From the NCBI GenBank assembly GCA_034429275.1, contig DAOUFU010000120.1, positions 1-38,179 of the forward strand: a stretch of 38,179 bases of DNA, in the 5' to 3' direction. The position numbers and the translations under genes are program-made. Below the pieces are notes generated by a model. It worked only from the letters and a program-made list of their open reading frames with translations, was not told where the DNA came from and did no database searches. Source of the stretch: DAOUFU01 sp034429275. GTDB lineage: Bacteria > Chloroflexota > Anaerolineae > Aggregatilineales > Aggregatilineaceae. This document shows, piece by piece, positions 1 to 8,700 of the stretch; positions within the stretch are counted from its first letter, which is position 1; every line of letters begins with the position of its first letter.

Positions 1-1
1 G

Positions 2-652
2 GCCCCGACTGTCACCCCCACGCCGACGACCACCGCAACGCTCGCGCCCACGCCCCGCGTGCTCTCGCCCGAACTGGAAGCGGCGCAGGGCCACCAGCAC
101 ATCGTCCAGCCGGGCGAAAACCTGGGCGCGATCAGTCAGCGTTATGGTGTGCCCATGACAACGCTGGTGAACATCAACGGCCTGGCGGACCCTGACCGGT
201 TGAGCGTCGGCCAGCGCGTGATCGTGCCGGTGATGCGTGTGGGGCGCTTCATGAGCGGCCCCCAAAACGCGATGGAGGACATCTACAGCCCGATGGCCGT
301 GCACAAGGAGATTCGTGTCAGCGTGGATAACCAGCGACTTTACGCCTTTGAAGATGGGCGGCTGGTGCGCACCATGCTGGTGTCTACCGGGCAAGAAAAA
401 TTCCCCACCGTCGAAGGCACGTTCGCCATCTATTGGAAGCTGGTCTCGCAAAATATGAGCGGTCCGGGCTATTATATCCCCAACGTGCCCTACGTGATGT
501 ATTTCTACCGGGGATACGGCCTGCACGGGGCATACTGGCACAATAACTTCGGTCAGCGCATGAGTCACGGCTGCGTCAATCTGCCCACCGAGGACGCCCG
601 CTGGCTGTACGAATGGTCCGAGATCGGCACCCCCGTCATCGTCGGTCCCTGA
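2..652 (+). CDS. L,D-transpeptidase with LysM domain (5' partial)
   Basis: This is the C-terminal part of a cell-wall L,D-transpeptidase; the frame is open to the left edge, so the true start lies outside the window. The first ~20 codons encode a Thr/Pro/Ala-rich linker typical of exported Chloroflexota proteins. A LysM module follows (HIVQPGENLGAISQRYGV to VGQRVIVP), which binds peptidoglycan glycan. The C-terminal YkuD catalytic domain carries the signature H-G-x...-S-H-G-C-V-N, with the catalytic Cys codon at 572-574. Enzymes of this family form 3-3 cross-links in peptidoglycan or attach proteins to it, acting outside the membrane. A signal peptide is expected upstream but cannot be seen. 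A second L,D-transpeptidase with a different accessory domain lies at 30561-31637. The family call is firm; the physiological substrate is not known. Confidence 0.93.
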   Translation, partial: APTVTPTPTTTATLAPTPRVLSPELEAAQGHQHIVQPGENLGAISQRYGVPMTTLVNINGLADPDRLSVGQRVIVPVMRVGRFMSGPQNAMEDIYSPMAVHKEIRVSVDNQRLYAFEDGRLVRTMLVSTGQEKFPTVEGTFAIYWKLVSQNMSGPGYYIPNVPYVMYFYRGYGLHGAYWHNNFGQRMSHGCVNLPTEDARWLYEWSEIGTPVIVGP

Positions 653-686
653 TCCTCTCCCTTATCCGAAAGGTTCCAGGTTCACC

Positions 687-1403
687 ATGCGCCTGTATCT
701 CATCCGCCATGCCGATCCCGATTACGCGAACGGCACCATCACCGCTGCCGGGCACCAGGAAGCCAAAGCCCTGGCCCAACGAATGGCCGGGCTGGGGCTG
801 ACTCATATCTACTGCTCGCCGCTGGGCCGCGCCCAGCATACCGCCCGCTACACCCTCGACCAGGTGCCGCTCGAAGCGCAAACGTATGACTGGCTGCAAG
901 AACTGCGCGGCTGCTACATCCCCATCCCCGACCTGTACTATCACAAGCCGCAGACTGTCGCCTGGGACGTGCCCGGCGAGATCATCCGCTCGGTGGAGCC
1001 GCTGCCCACCCAGGCGACCTGGACCCAGGCCCCGATGATGAATGACCCGGCCTTTGCCGAGACATTCGAGATGGTCCGGCACGAGTCCGATGGGCTGCTG
1101 GCGCGGCATGGCTATGTTCGCGAGGGTGGACGCTACCGGATCGAGCGATCCAGCCGGGACCAGGTGGCCGTCTTCTGTCACGGCGGGCTGATCCTGACGT
1201 GGCTGGCGCACCTGCTGGAACTGCCGCTGGTGATGGTATGGGCGGGGTTCTGGCCTGCGCCCAGCTCGGTGACCACCGTGCTGATCGAAGAGCGCAGCGC
1301 CGAATGGGCGGTCCCACGCTGTATAGGCTTCGGCGATGTCTCGCACCTGTACGCAGCAGGGCTGCCGGTTCAGCCGGCGGGCCTCAAGGGCAACGTGCTC
1401 TAA
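687..1403 (+). CDS. Histidine phosphatase family protein (phosphoglycerate-mutase-like)
   Basis: The 238-residue protein opens with LYLIRHADPD, the RHG-type motif (here R-H-A, residues 7-9) whose His is phosphorylated during catalysis. The second conserved His lies in VFCHGG (about residue 165). Length and motif order fit the histidine phosphatase superfamily, which includes cofactor-dependent phosphoglycerate mutases and many phosphatases of small metabolites or phosphoproteins. The R-H-A variant and the lack of mutase-specific signatures favour a phosphatase over a glycolytic mutase. It starts 34 bp after the L,D-transpeptidase and could be co-transcribed with it. The substrate cannot be deduced. 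Confidence 0.85.
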   Translation: MRLYLIRHADPDYANGTITAAGHQEAKALAQRMAGLGLTHIYCSPLGRAQHTARYTLDQVPLEAQTYDWLQELRGCYIPIPDLYYHKPQTVAWDVPGEIIRSVEPLPTQATWTQAPMMNDPAFAETFEMVRHESDGLLARHGYVREGGRYRIERSSRDQVAVFCHGGLILTWLAHLLELPLVMVWAGFWPAPSSVTTVLIEERSAEWAVPRCIGFGDVSHLYAAGLPVQPAGLKGNVL

Positions 1404-1463
1404 GCGGCGCTGGCAGTGGCGCTGGCAGCGGTGCAGTATCGCGGCCCGGCGCACCGGATGCGC

Positions 1464-1493
1464 GTGACGAATGCTCGCCCTACGTGTTACTAT
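1464..1493 (+). promoter_or_regulatory. Candidate promoter of fabI
   Basis: An extended -10 (TGT followed by TACTAT at 1488-1493) lies 17 bp downstream of a weak -35, TGACGA at 1465-1470. It is placed about 36 bp upstream of the fabI start codon, which also has a good ribosome site (GGAGGGA, 1517-1523). This is a consensus match only. Confidence 0.4.
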
Positions 1494-1529
1494 TAACGCA
1501 CCAAGATACGCTCACGGAGGGAGATCATC

Positions 1530-2330
1530 ATGGGATTACTGGACGGAAAAAAAGCGCTGGTCTTTGGCGTCGCCAACAAGCGCTCGATTGCCTGGGGCAT
1601 GTGCGAGGCTTTCATGCGCGAGGGAGCGACGGTGGGCATCAGCTATGCGGGCGAAGTGCTCGAAAAGCGCGTGGTCCCGCTCGCCAACGAGGCTGGAATC
1701 ACGTTTGTCGAGCAGTGCGACGTAACTTCGGATGAGCAGATCGCGGCAGTGTTCGCCAAAGCCAAAGACACGTTCGGCACCATCGACATCCTGGTGCATT
1801 CGATCGGCTTCGCGCCGGGCGAAGACCTGGGCGGGCGCTTCCGCGATGTCAGCCGCGCAGGGTTCAAGCTGGCGCTCGACATCTCGGCCTACAGCCTGAT
1901 CCCGATGGCCAAACATGCCGCCGAGATCATGCCCAACGGCGGCAGCATCATGGCACTGTCCTATTATGCATCCGAGCGAGTCTTCCCCAGCTACAACGTC
2001 ATGGCGATTGCCAAAGCCGCGCTGGAGAATATCGTGCGCTACCTGGCCGCGGACCTGGGGCCGGAAGGTATTCGCGTCAACGCCATCAGCCCAGGACCGA
2101 TCAAAACGCTGGCGGCGGCAGGTGTGCCCGGCTTCCGCACCATGCTGCACATCAGCGAAAAGGTCAGCCCGCTGCGCGGCCTGGCGGATCAAACGGACGT
2201 GGGCAACACGGCGGTCTTTCTGGCCAGTGATTGGGGACGGATGATCACCGGCGAGACGATCATGGTCGATGGCGGCTTCCACGTGTTGGGCTTCACCATG
2301 AGCGAGGACGATCTCGCCTCGCTGGACTAG
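1530..2330 (+). CDS. fabI: Enoyl-[acyl-carrier-protein] reductase, FabI type
   Basis: FabI catalyses the last step of each fatty-acid elongation cycle, NAD(P)H-dependent reduction of trans-2-enoyl-ACP in the cytosol. The 266-residue protein matches the family length (~260). It begins with the atypical Rossmann motif of FabI (VFGVANKRSIAWG) rather than the usual short-chain dehydrogenase GxxxGxG. It carries the FabI active site Y-x6-K: Tyr155 and Lys162 in PSYNVMAIAK, with an upstream Tyr at 145/146. The C-terminal segment GETIMVDGGFHVLGF is also typical. The ATG at 1530 is preceded by GGAGGGA at proper spacing. The gene stands alone between its own candidate promoter and a strong terminator. 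No other fatty-acid synthesis genes are nearby. Confidence 0.97.
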   Translation: MGLLDGKKALVFGVANKRSIAWGMCEAFMREGATVGISYAGEVLEKRVVPLANEAGITFVEQCDVTSDEQIAAVFAKAKDTFGTIDILVHSIGFAPGEDLGGRFRDVSRAGFKLALDISAYSLIPMAKHAAEIMPNGGSIMALSYYASERVFPSYNVMAIAKAALENIVRYLAADLGPEGIRVNAISPGPIKTLAAAGVPGFRTMLHISEKVSPLRGLADQTDVGNTAVFLASDWGRMITGETIMVDGGFHVLGFTMSEDDLASLD

Positions 2331-2359
2331 GCGCACAGCCGCTGCTGGCATCGTTCCGA

Positions 2360-2392
2360 AATCCCCCAGACTGTCGCCTGGGGGATTTTTTG
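2360..2392 (+). terminator. Rho-independent terminator after fabI
   Basis: A perfect 10-bp stem (2360-2369 with 2378-2387) with an 8-nt loop is followed by a T-run. On the reverse strand there are only three T residues, so it mainly terminates the rightward fabI transcript. Confidence 0.92.
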
Positions 2393-2407
2393 TGCACGCG
2401 GATCGGG

Positions 2408-2749
2408 CTAACGGTACTGGTAGCGCTGCTCACCGCCGCGCCGGTTGGCCGGGCGATCCAGCGGTTCGACGCGTGCCTCAGTGTATTTGTAGCTGGCGCT
2501 CAACCGTTTGCTGCCTGTTGGACCGGAATAATCGGGCTTGCTGCTCGGCTCGGCGATCTTCACCTCAACCAGCGTGATCGCCACGCCAAGCGTGGGCAGC
2601 GTGAACAGCGTGTGATATTCATTCCAGCGCGCGTTTCGGTAATACTTCATATCGGCGCGGCGATCCAGGCGGTAAATCTCCTTGCGCGCCTGGTTCCACG
2701 ACAGCGCGCTGAGCCGCCGGGCAAGTTGGATGCGTTCGGCTTCGTCCAC
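2408..2749 (-). CDS. Small protein of unknown function
   Basis: This is a 113-residue protein that I do not recognise. It is probably a real gene. Its GTG start (2749-2747) has an AGGAG ribosome site 8 nt upstream. The composition is that of a soluble globular protein, charged with a central hydrophobic beta-like stretch (YHTLFTLPTLGVAITLVEVKIAEP region), and no rightward gene competes for the space. There is no signal peptide, membrane segment or Cys motif. It is convergent with fabI and divergent from the TIR-led operon, with an extended -10-like TGTTAAAAT (TAAAAT at 2788-2793, reverse strand) just upstream. No function is proposed. Confidence 0.65.
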   Translation of the reverse strand: MDEAERIQLARRLSALSWNQARKEIYRLDRRADMKYYRNARWNEYHTLFTLPTLGVAITLVEVKIAEPSSKPDYSGPTGSKRLSASYKYTEARVEPLDRPANRRGGEQRYQYR

Positions 2750-2818
2750 GAATCAATCTCCTGAGGTGGTGCGGGTCTTTGCCGCCGATTTTAACACAAA
2801 ATGCGGCCTCTGGATGGC

Positions 2819-2848
2819 TTCGCTTTGGGGCGCGGCGTGGTGTACAAT
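2819..2848 (+). promoter_or_regulatory. Candidate promoter of the TIR-xseA-kinase operon
   Basis: TACAAT at 2843-2848 lies 18 bp from TTCGCT at 2819-2824. It would start RNA near 2855, about 30 nt before the ATG at 2886. No other convincing promoter is visible before 14.4 kb, consistent with a single long transcript through xseB. Confidence 0.4.
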
Positions 2849-2885
2849 GCAGATGCATCGCACACCAAGACCTGGAGCCATCGCT

Positions 2886-4523
2886 ATGACCCACGTCTTC
2901 ATTAGCTACAGCCATCACGATCGGTGGACGGCGCGCAGGTTGGCGGAAGAACTGCGGGCGCGCGATGTCAACGCATGGCTCGATCTCGACTCCATTTCCG
3001 CCGGTTCGAATTGGACCAGCGAAATCGAACGTGCCCTGGCAGAAGCCGATACGCTGGTCCTGCTGCTCAGCCCGGATTCGGTCGAGTCGGATTCGGTGCG
3101 CCACGAGCTGGAATACGCGGTGCGCCAAAGCAAGCCGGTCCTGATGGTCATGGTGCGCGATACCCCTCTGCCCATTCTGATGCGCAACCAGCAGTACATC
3201 GACGCGCGTCAGGATTGGGACCGCGCCATGAGCCAGTTGGTCGATGCACTGAGTATGCTTCGGCCCCCGCCGCGCCGAGACAAAGAGTCGGCGCGCCGCG
3301 AAGCAGTGCGCCGCGAGGCAGCGCGTCAGGAAACTGCCAGGCTGGGCCAGATGCCGCCGCCCGCTCCGTCAGTTGCTCCGGCCATGCGCGAGACTCTTGC
3401 CCCACGCCGCCGGTGGCGATGGCGCGCACCGCTGCTGCTGGCGGCAGCGATCGCCGGGCTGGCGCTGGTTGTGGTGATCGCTCTGCAGAGCACCCAGGGC
3501 GAGTCGATGGTCAGCCACGCAGGCCCTACGCAGCTTCCAGCCGGGGCCACCACCCGGCCCACACAGCCTCCCGCCGCTGTTCCTCCAACACAAGTTGCGG
3601 GCGCTTCCAACCTGTGGATGACCCTGACGGCTGTTGCCATGCAGGCCCCTGTAACCTCGCAGCCTGATTGGACTCGCATCCCCAACACACCATCCAGTAC
3701 CCCCTCGGCGGTGGCGATAGCCGATGCCGATCGCGCACTCGAAGACGAGATCGAAGCGCGCGTGAAGGCGCGGATCGATTTCGCCCTGGCCGGAACGGTA
3801 GTAGCGCTGCGAGCCACCGACGAAAGCAGCCTTTCGCTGATCGAAGCGGGGCAGATCGCCGCCATGATCGCCGAAGCGACCGGCGACCAGCAGAACTCCG
3901 ATACCCGGCTGCTGCTGGCCTTTGCACTGGGGATGCTGACGCTGGCCCTGGTGGGCGGCGCGGGGATGCTGGTCACTCGCGGGGGACGCCCGTTCCGCCG
4001 GGCAGCCCATCACGCTACCCGCGCCCATCCGCCCGATGTCCCCGTGCCGCTGCCGGAAGACTACCAGGTTTTTGTGTCCAGTTCGGACCAGGACAAAGCG
4101 TGGGTCGGGCGCTTCGTGCGCGACCTGGGCGATATGGGCTACCAGGTGTGGTGGTATGCTAAAGACGCGCCGGGCCTGCCCTTCGGCCAGGAAATCGTGC
4201 GGGCGATCTTTTATACCAAAGTGTTCGTGGTCATTGTTTCGCCCGATTCGATGACTTCCAAGCATGTCGAGGAAGAAATCCGGCTGGCCGACCGTTACGA
4301 CCGCCCGATTATCACCGTGATCCACCGGCCCACCGATGCCCGGCTCTATGGACTGGCCAAAAGCTCGGACATCGACTTCAGCGACGACCGCGACTACATG
4401 AGCGCGATGGAGTTCCTCACTCAGGCAATCAACCGGCTGTTAGAGCGTCACCGCATGGCGCTTCAGGACGACGCCAGCGCGCCGCTCGAAACCTCCCAAG
4501 ACGAAACACAGGCGTCCCCATGA
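2886..4523 (+). CDS. Double-TIR membrane protein (TIR-TM-linker-TM-TIR)
   Basis: The 545-residue protein has a TIR domain at each end. TIR 1 (residues ~1-125) begins MTHVFISYSHHDRW and contains SPDSVESDSVRHELEYA; Glu74 sits at the position of the NADase catalytic Glu. TIR 2 (~392-500) begins YQVFVSSSDQD and contains SPDSMTSKHVEEEIRLAD, with Glu464 at the same position. Between them are a charged helix, a membrane segment (~178-200), a Thr/Pro/Ala-rich region of ~140 residues and a second membrane segment (~340-363). This topology puts both TIR domains in the cytosol and the linker outside. Bacterial TIR domains either cleave NAD+ or act as protein-interaction modules; which applies here is unknown. 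The open frame extends upstream, but ATG 2886 starts exactly at the TIR motif and has TGGAG upstream. The stop overlaps the xseA start by 4 bp. Confidence 0.88.
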   Translation: MTHVFISYSHHDRWTARRLAEELRARDVNAWLDLDSISAGSNWTSEIERALAEADTLVLLLSPDSVESDSVRHELEYAVRQSKPVLMVMVRDTPLPILMRNQQYIDARQDWDRAMSQLVDALSMLRPPPRRDKESARREAVRREAARQETARLGQMPPPAPSVAPAMRETLAPRRRWRWRAPLLLAAAIAGLALVVVIALQSTQGESMVSHAGPTQLPAGATTRPTQPPAAVPPTQVAGASNLWMTLTAVAMQAPVTSQPDWTRIPNTPSSTPSAVAIADADRALEDEIEARVKARIDFALAGTVVALRATDESSLSLIEAGQIAAMIAEATGDQQNSDTRLLLAFALGMLTLALVGGAGMLVTRGGRPFRRAAHHATRAHPPDVPVPLPEDYQVFVSSSDQDKAWVGRFVRDLGDMGYQVWWYAKDAPGLPFGQEIVRAIFYTKVFVVIVSPDSMTSKHVEEEIRLADRYDRPIITVIHRPTDARLYGLAKSSDIDFSDDRDYMSAMEFLTQAINRLLERHRMALQDDASAPLETSQDETQASP

Positions 4524-5731
4524 CTCAATCGCTCACCGTGCACCAGTTAACTACCCTGATCCTGGACCTGATCGAGTCCGAGCCGCAGCTTCAGGATGTC
4601 TGGGTTGAAGGCGAGATCAGCAACTTCACGCGAGCAGCTTCCGGCCACCTGTATTTTACGCTCAAGGATGACCGCAGCGAACTGCGCTGCGTGATGTGGA
4701 AATCCAACGCGATGTGGCTGGGCTTCGAGCCGCAGCATGGCGATCAACTGCTGGCGCACGGGCGGGTGAGCGTCTATGAAGGGCGCGGCTATTACCAGCT
4801 GGTGTGCGATGCGCTACAAGCGGCGGGCGCAGGCGATCTCAACCGGCAGTTCGAACTGCTCAAGGCGCGGCTGGAGCAGGAAGGGTTGTTCGACCCGGCG
4901 CGTAAGCGCCCGATCCCGCCGTTCCCCCGCCAGATCGGGATCGTGACTTCGCCGACGACGGCAGCCTTTCAGGATATTCAGAATGTGATTCGGCGGCGTT
5001 GGCCGGGCGTGGGCCTGGTCTTGAGTCCCACCCCGGTTCAGGGGGCCGACGCGCCGCCCAAGATCGTCGCCGCCATCCAGCGCCTGAACGATCATACAAA
5101 TGTTGATATAATTCTGGTGGCTCGTGGGGGCGGCAGCCTGGAGGATTTGTGGTGCTTCAACGATGAGTCGGTGGTGCGCGCTGTCGCCACGTCACGTATC
5201 CCGGTGGTGACCGGAGTCGGCCACGAGATCGACTTCACCCTGGTAGATTTCGCCGCCGATCTGCGCGCACCCACGCCTTCGGCGGCGGCGGAAGTGATCA
5301 CGCCCGACCGGGCCGCGCTGCAAACCGATCTCGACCTGCTGCGGAGCCGGATGGACGAAGCCGCGCGCGCCCTGGTCGATGAACGCCGCGCGCGCATCGC
5401 CGATCACCTGCGCTGGCTCGAACGACTCGCGCCAGACCGCCGTATCGAAACGGCCCGCCAGCGGCTCGATGACCTGGCGGCACGGTTGGACCTGCACGCC
5501 CGGTTCGGCCTGGATCGCCGCCGTGAGCGGCTGGCGGCCCAGGCGCGCGCGCTCGAAAGCGCCAATCCACGCGCACTGCTCAGCCGGGGGTATGCGCTGG
5601 TGACACGCCGCGAAGACGGCCATCGCGTCACCCGCGCGCTGGATGCCGCCGAAGGGACCACCATCATTATCCATTTGCAGGACGGGCGGTTGACGGCCCA
5701 GGTTCGTCAGCGCGACTTTGAAGGCGAGTGA
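4520..5731 (+). CDS. xseA: Exodeoxyribonuclease VII large subunit
   Basis: XseA is the catalytic subunit of exonuclease VII, which degrades single-stranded DNA from both ends into oligonucleotides and acts in repair. The 403-residue protein has an N-terminal OB-fold (DVWVEGEISNFTRAASGHLY) and then the catalytic domain, with IGIVTSPTTAAFQDI, ILVARGGGSLEDLWCFNDE and VVTGVGHEIDFTLVDFAAD, all hallmarks of the family. A helical C-terminal part (~270-350) and a short terminal beta region follow, giving normal length. The ATG overlaps the TIR gene stop (ATGA, 4520-4523), suggesting translational coupling. Its partner xseB is not adjacent as usual but 8.5 kb downstream, behind two receptor-kinase genes. 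Confidence 0.97.
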   Translation: MTQSLTVHQLTTLILDLIESEPQLQDVWVEGEISNFTRAASGHLYFTLKDDRSELRCVMWKSNAMWLGFEPQHGDQLLAHGRVSVYEGRGYYQLVCDALQAAGAGDLNRQFELLKARLEQEGLFDPARKRPIPPFPRQIGIVTSPTTAAFQDIQNVIRRRWPGVGLVLSPTPVQGADAPPKIVAAIQRLNDHTNVDIILVARGGGSLEDLWCFNDESVVRAVATSRIPVVTGVGHEIDFTLVDFAADLRAPTPSAAAEVITPDRAALQTDLDLLRSRMDEAARALVDERRARIADHLRWLERLAPDRRIETARQRLDDLAARLDLHARFGLDRRRERLAAQARALESANPRALLSRGYALVTRREDGHRVTRALDAAEGTTIIIHLQDGRLTAQVRQRDFEGE

Positions 5732-5739
5732 CACAGTTC

Positions 5740-8700
5740 ATGAGTGAGCAAAACAACCTGATAGCCGGACGCTACGAGCTGCTCGAATTGATCGGGCGCG
5801 GGGGCATGGGCGATGTCTTCAAGGGGCGCGACCAGCGCACCGGCGACCTGGTAGCGATCAAAGCGCTGCACCAGCACATCGTCAGCGATAACCCGGACAT
5901 TGTGGACCGCTTCCGGCGCGAAGGGGAGGCGCTGCGCCAGCTCGATCACCCCAACATCGTCAAGCTGCTGGATACCGTCGAAGAAAACGACCGCCATTAC
6001 CTGGTCATGGAATATGTGAGTGGCGGCTCACTGCGCGACCTGATGGATGACCAGGGCCAGCTTCCGATCGACGCCGTGCTCAACGTTGCGCTTGACCTGG
6101 CCGACGCACTGACCCGTGCCCACCGGATGAACGTGATCCACCGCGACATCAAGCCCGATAACGTGCTGCTGGCCGAAGACGGCACGCCTCGCCTCACCGA
6201 TTTTGGCGTGGCACACATGGGGGATCGCACCCGGCTGACCGAAACCGGCTCGGTGATCGGCACCTACGCCTATCTCAGCCCGGAAGCCTGCGAAGGTCAG
6301 GAACTCGACGCCCGCACCGATATCTGGTCGTTCGGCATCATGCTGTTCGAGATGATCGCCGGGCGGCCCCCATTCCAGGCAGCAGGCACAGCGGCCATCC
6401 TCACCGCCATCCTGAATAAACCCGCGCCCGATCTCAAGCGGCTGCGCCCCAGCACGCCCGATGCCCTGGTGAATCTCATCCGCCAGATGCTCGAAAAGAA
6501 CCGCAATCACCGCATCGGCAGCGTTCGATTGGTGGGGGCTGAAATCGAGGCGATCATTCGCGGGCAGGATACCCCGCTGCGCAATGCCTTGCGCCAGGCC
6601 GGGGTGGGTCCCGGCGCGCTGGAGCGACACTCCCGCTTTGCCACGCCCACTGATGATGGCGAACAGCGCCCGCACATCCCGGCCATGATGAGTACGCCGG
6701 AGGGACAGGAGCACGGATTCTCGGATGTGTATCCGCCCAAAAGCAGCCCACCAACCCTGCTTTCCGATGGATACATCAAGATGACCCCCGCGCCGCCCGG
6801 TCAGACTCCGCCCACCGCCAGCACCTCGATCACCGGCGAATATCCGCCGGGCAGCAATCTGCGCTGGATTGCGCTGATCGCCGTTGTGCTGATCACGGCG
6901 GTGGCTGCCGTGTTGATCGTGGCCATCATCAGCGGGGCGGTCAGCGATTCCACCGGTGGCGAGCGGAGCGCGCCGCCCCTTGCACCCACCGCCACCATCG
7001 AGCCGGTAGCGGCGGGTGAATATATGGTGCTGGTCGCCGCACTGGAACCGCTGGGGGTCGAACCGCGCGATGTCTCTCGCTTCATCGTCGATAACCTGCG
7101 GCAGGAACTGGAACAGGGCGTGTCGTTTTCGACCGCGCGTATCCGCGCCTATCCAGAGGTGATCACATCGGAGGAACAGGCGCACGCTGCGGCACAGGCT
7201 GCCGGGGCTACAGTTGTTATTTGGGGCAGCTATACCGCCGATGCCATTCAGCTCGATGTGCAGATCGGCGTGACGAATGCATTCCCCCGGCTGGTGCTGC
7301 CACTCGAACAGGTGGCCAGGGTCGCCAACGTGCGCGTCACCATGACCGATGAGCGGCGGGAATCGGTGGCGCAGCAGGTGCTGGGGGTGCGGGCGGCACT
7401 GCATGGCGGCAGCGGCGACGTGTACGAATTCATGCGCACGCTGGCGATCATGGCCGAGATCGAATCGCCGGATGCCGAACCGGTGGGGGCAAACGTCGCA
7501 GCCTATACGCACCGTTATTTCGCTGGCTACAGTCAGATGTCGCCCGATGAAATCGACTTGATCGAGCAGGCCATCGCCGAGGATGCAGCCAACCCGCTGC
7601 TGTATGCGCTGCAGGCTGTCGCCTTCCAGCGCAAGGGCGATTTCTCTGCTGCCCAGCGCGCCGCCGAGACGGCAGCCCGTATCGGCCCGTCCAATTGGGT
7701 CGTGCCGATGGTGATTGCGGCCATCAGCAGCGAATCGCCGCAGGATGCCCTCTCGCTGTTTGACCAGGTGGTACAACTGCGCCCCGATGACTGGTACGCC
7801 TACGCCAGCCGGGGCACCATCTTCTACCTGATGCACGACTACGAGCACGCGCTGGCCGATTTTCAGCAGTCTATCGCGCTGGGGCCGGATGCCAACTTCC
7901 CCTATGCACTGGCCGGGTTGATCGAGATGGCGAGCGGCGACTTTCCTGCGGCGTTCGGCTACATCCAGGTCATCCTGTCCCAATTCCCCGACCCGGACCT
8001 GTACGCGCGCATCGTGGGGGCCACCGTGGGCAATCACGACACGTTTGGCCCGCTGGTCTCGGCCTTTGTCAATATGACCCTGGGGCGCTACGAGGCCGTG
8101 CTGCGCGCCACCCAAACCGGCATCGAGCGCATCGGCCCCTCCACCGATCTGCTGATGATGCAGGGATTGGCCTACTGCAACCTGAACCAACCCGCCGAGG
8201 CCGAACAGGTCTACAGCCAGGTGATCGCGCTGAACGGCGCGGACAGCCCGGATAACGCCTTCGCGCTCGTACTGCGCGGCGATGTGCGCTTGCAGCAGGC
8301 CAATCGGGACGGCGCGCAGAGCGACTTCGCGCAGAGCGAAACCTTCGGCGTGCTGCCGCCCCTGTTGATCGACCTGTTTCGCACGGGGCAGGCCAACTGT
8401 AAGAATTACGTCGCCCTGATGTCGATGGGGGGCGCTTCGGGCACCCCTGCAGACACGAGCGCGGCTGAGTCCACTCCGCCGCCGCTGGTGGAGCCGATCG
8501 CCCCCGGCGAGGTGATGGTGCTGGTCGCCCGCCTGGAAAATTTGGGCAGCATCGCCAGCCTGGCCGGCCATAACCGCGACGTGACCGGCGTGCTGATCGA
8601 GAATCTGAAAACCACGCTCGAAGATACCGTCCCCTTCTCGACTATTCGTGTCCGCGCCTATCCCAAAGTGATCACTTCCGATGCCGAGGCGATGGCAGCG

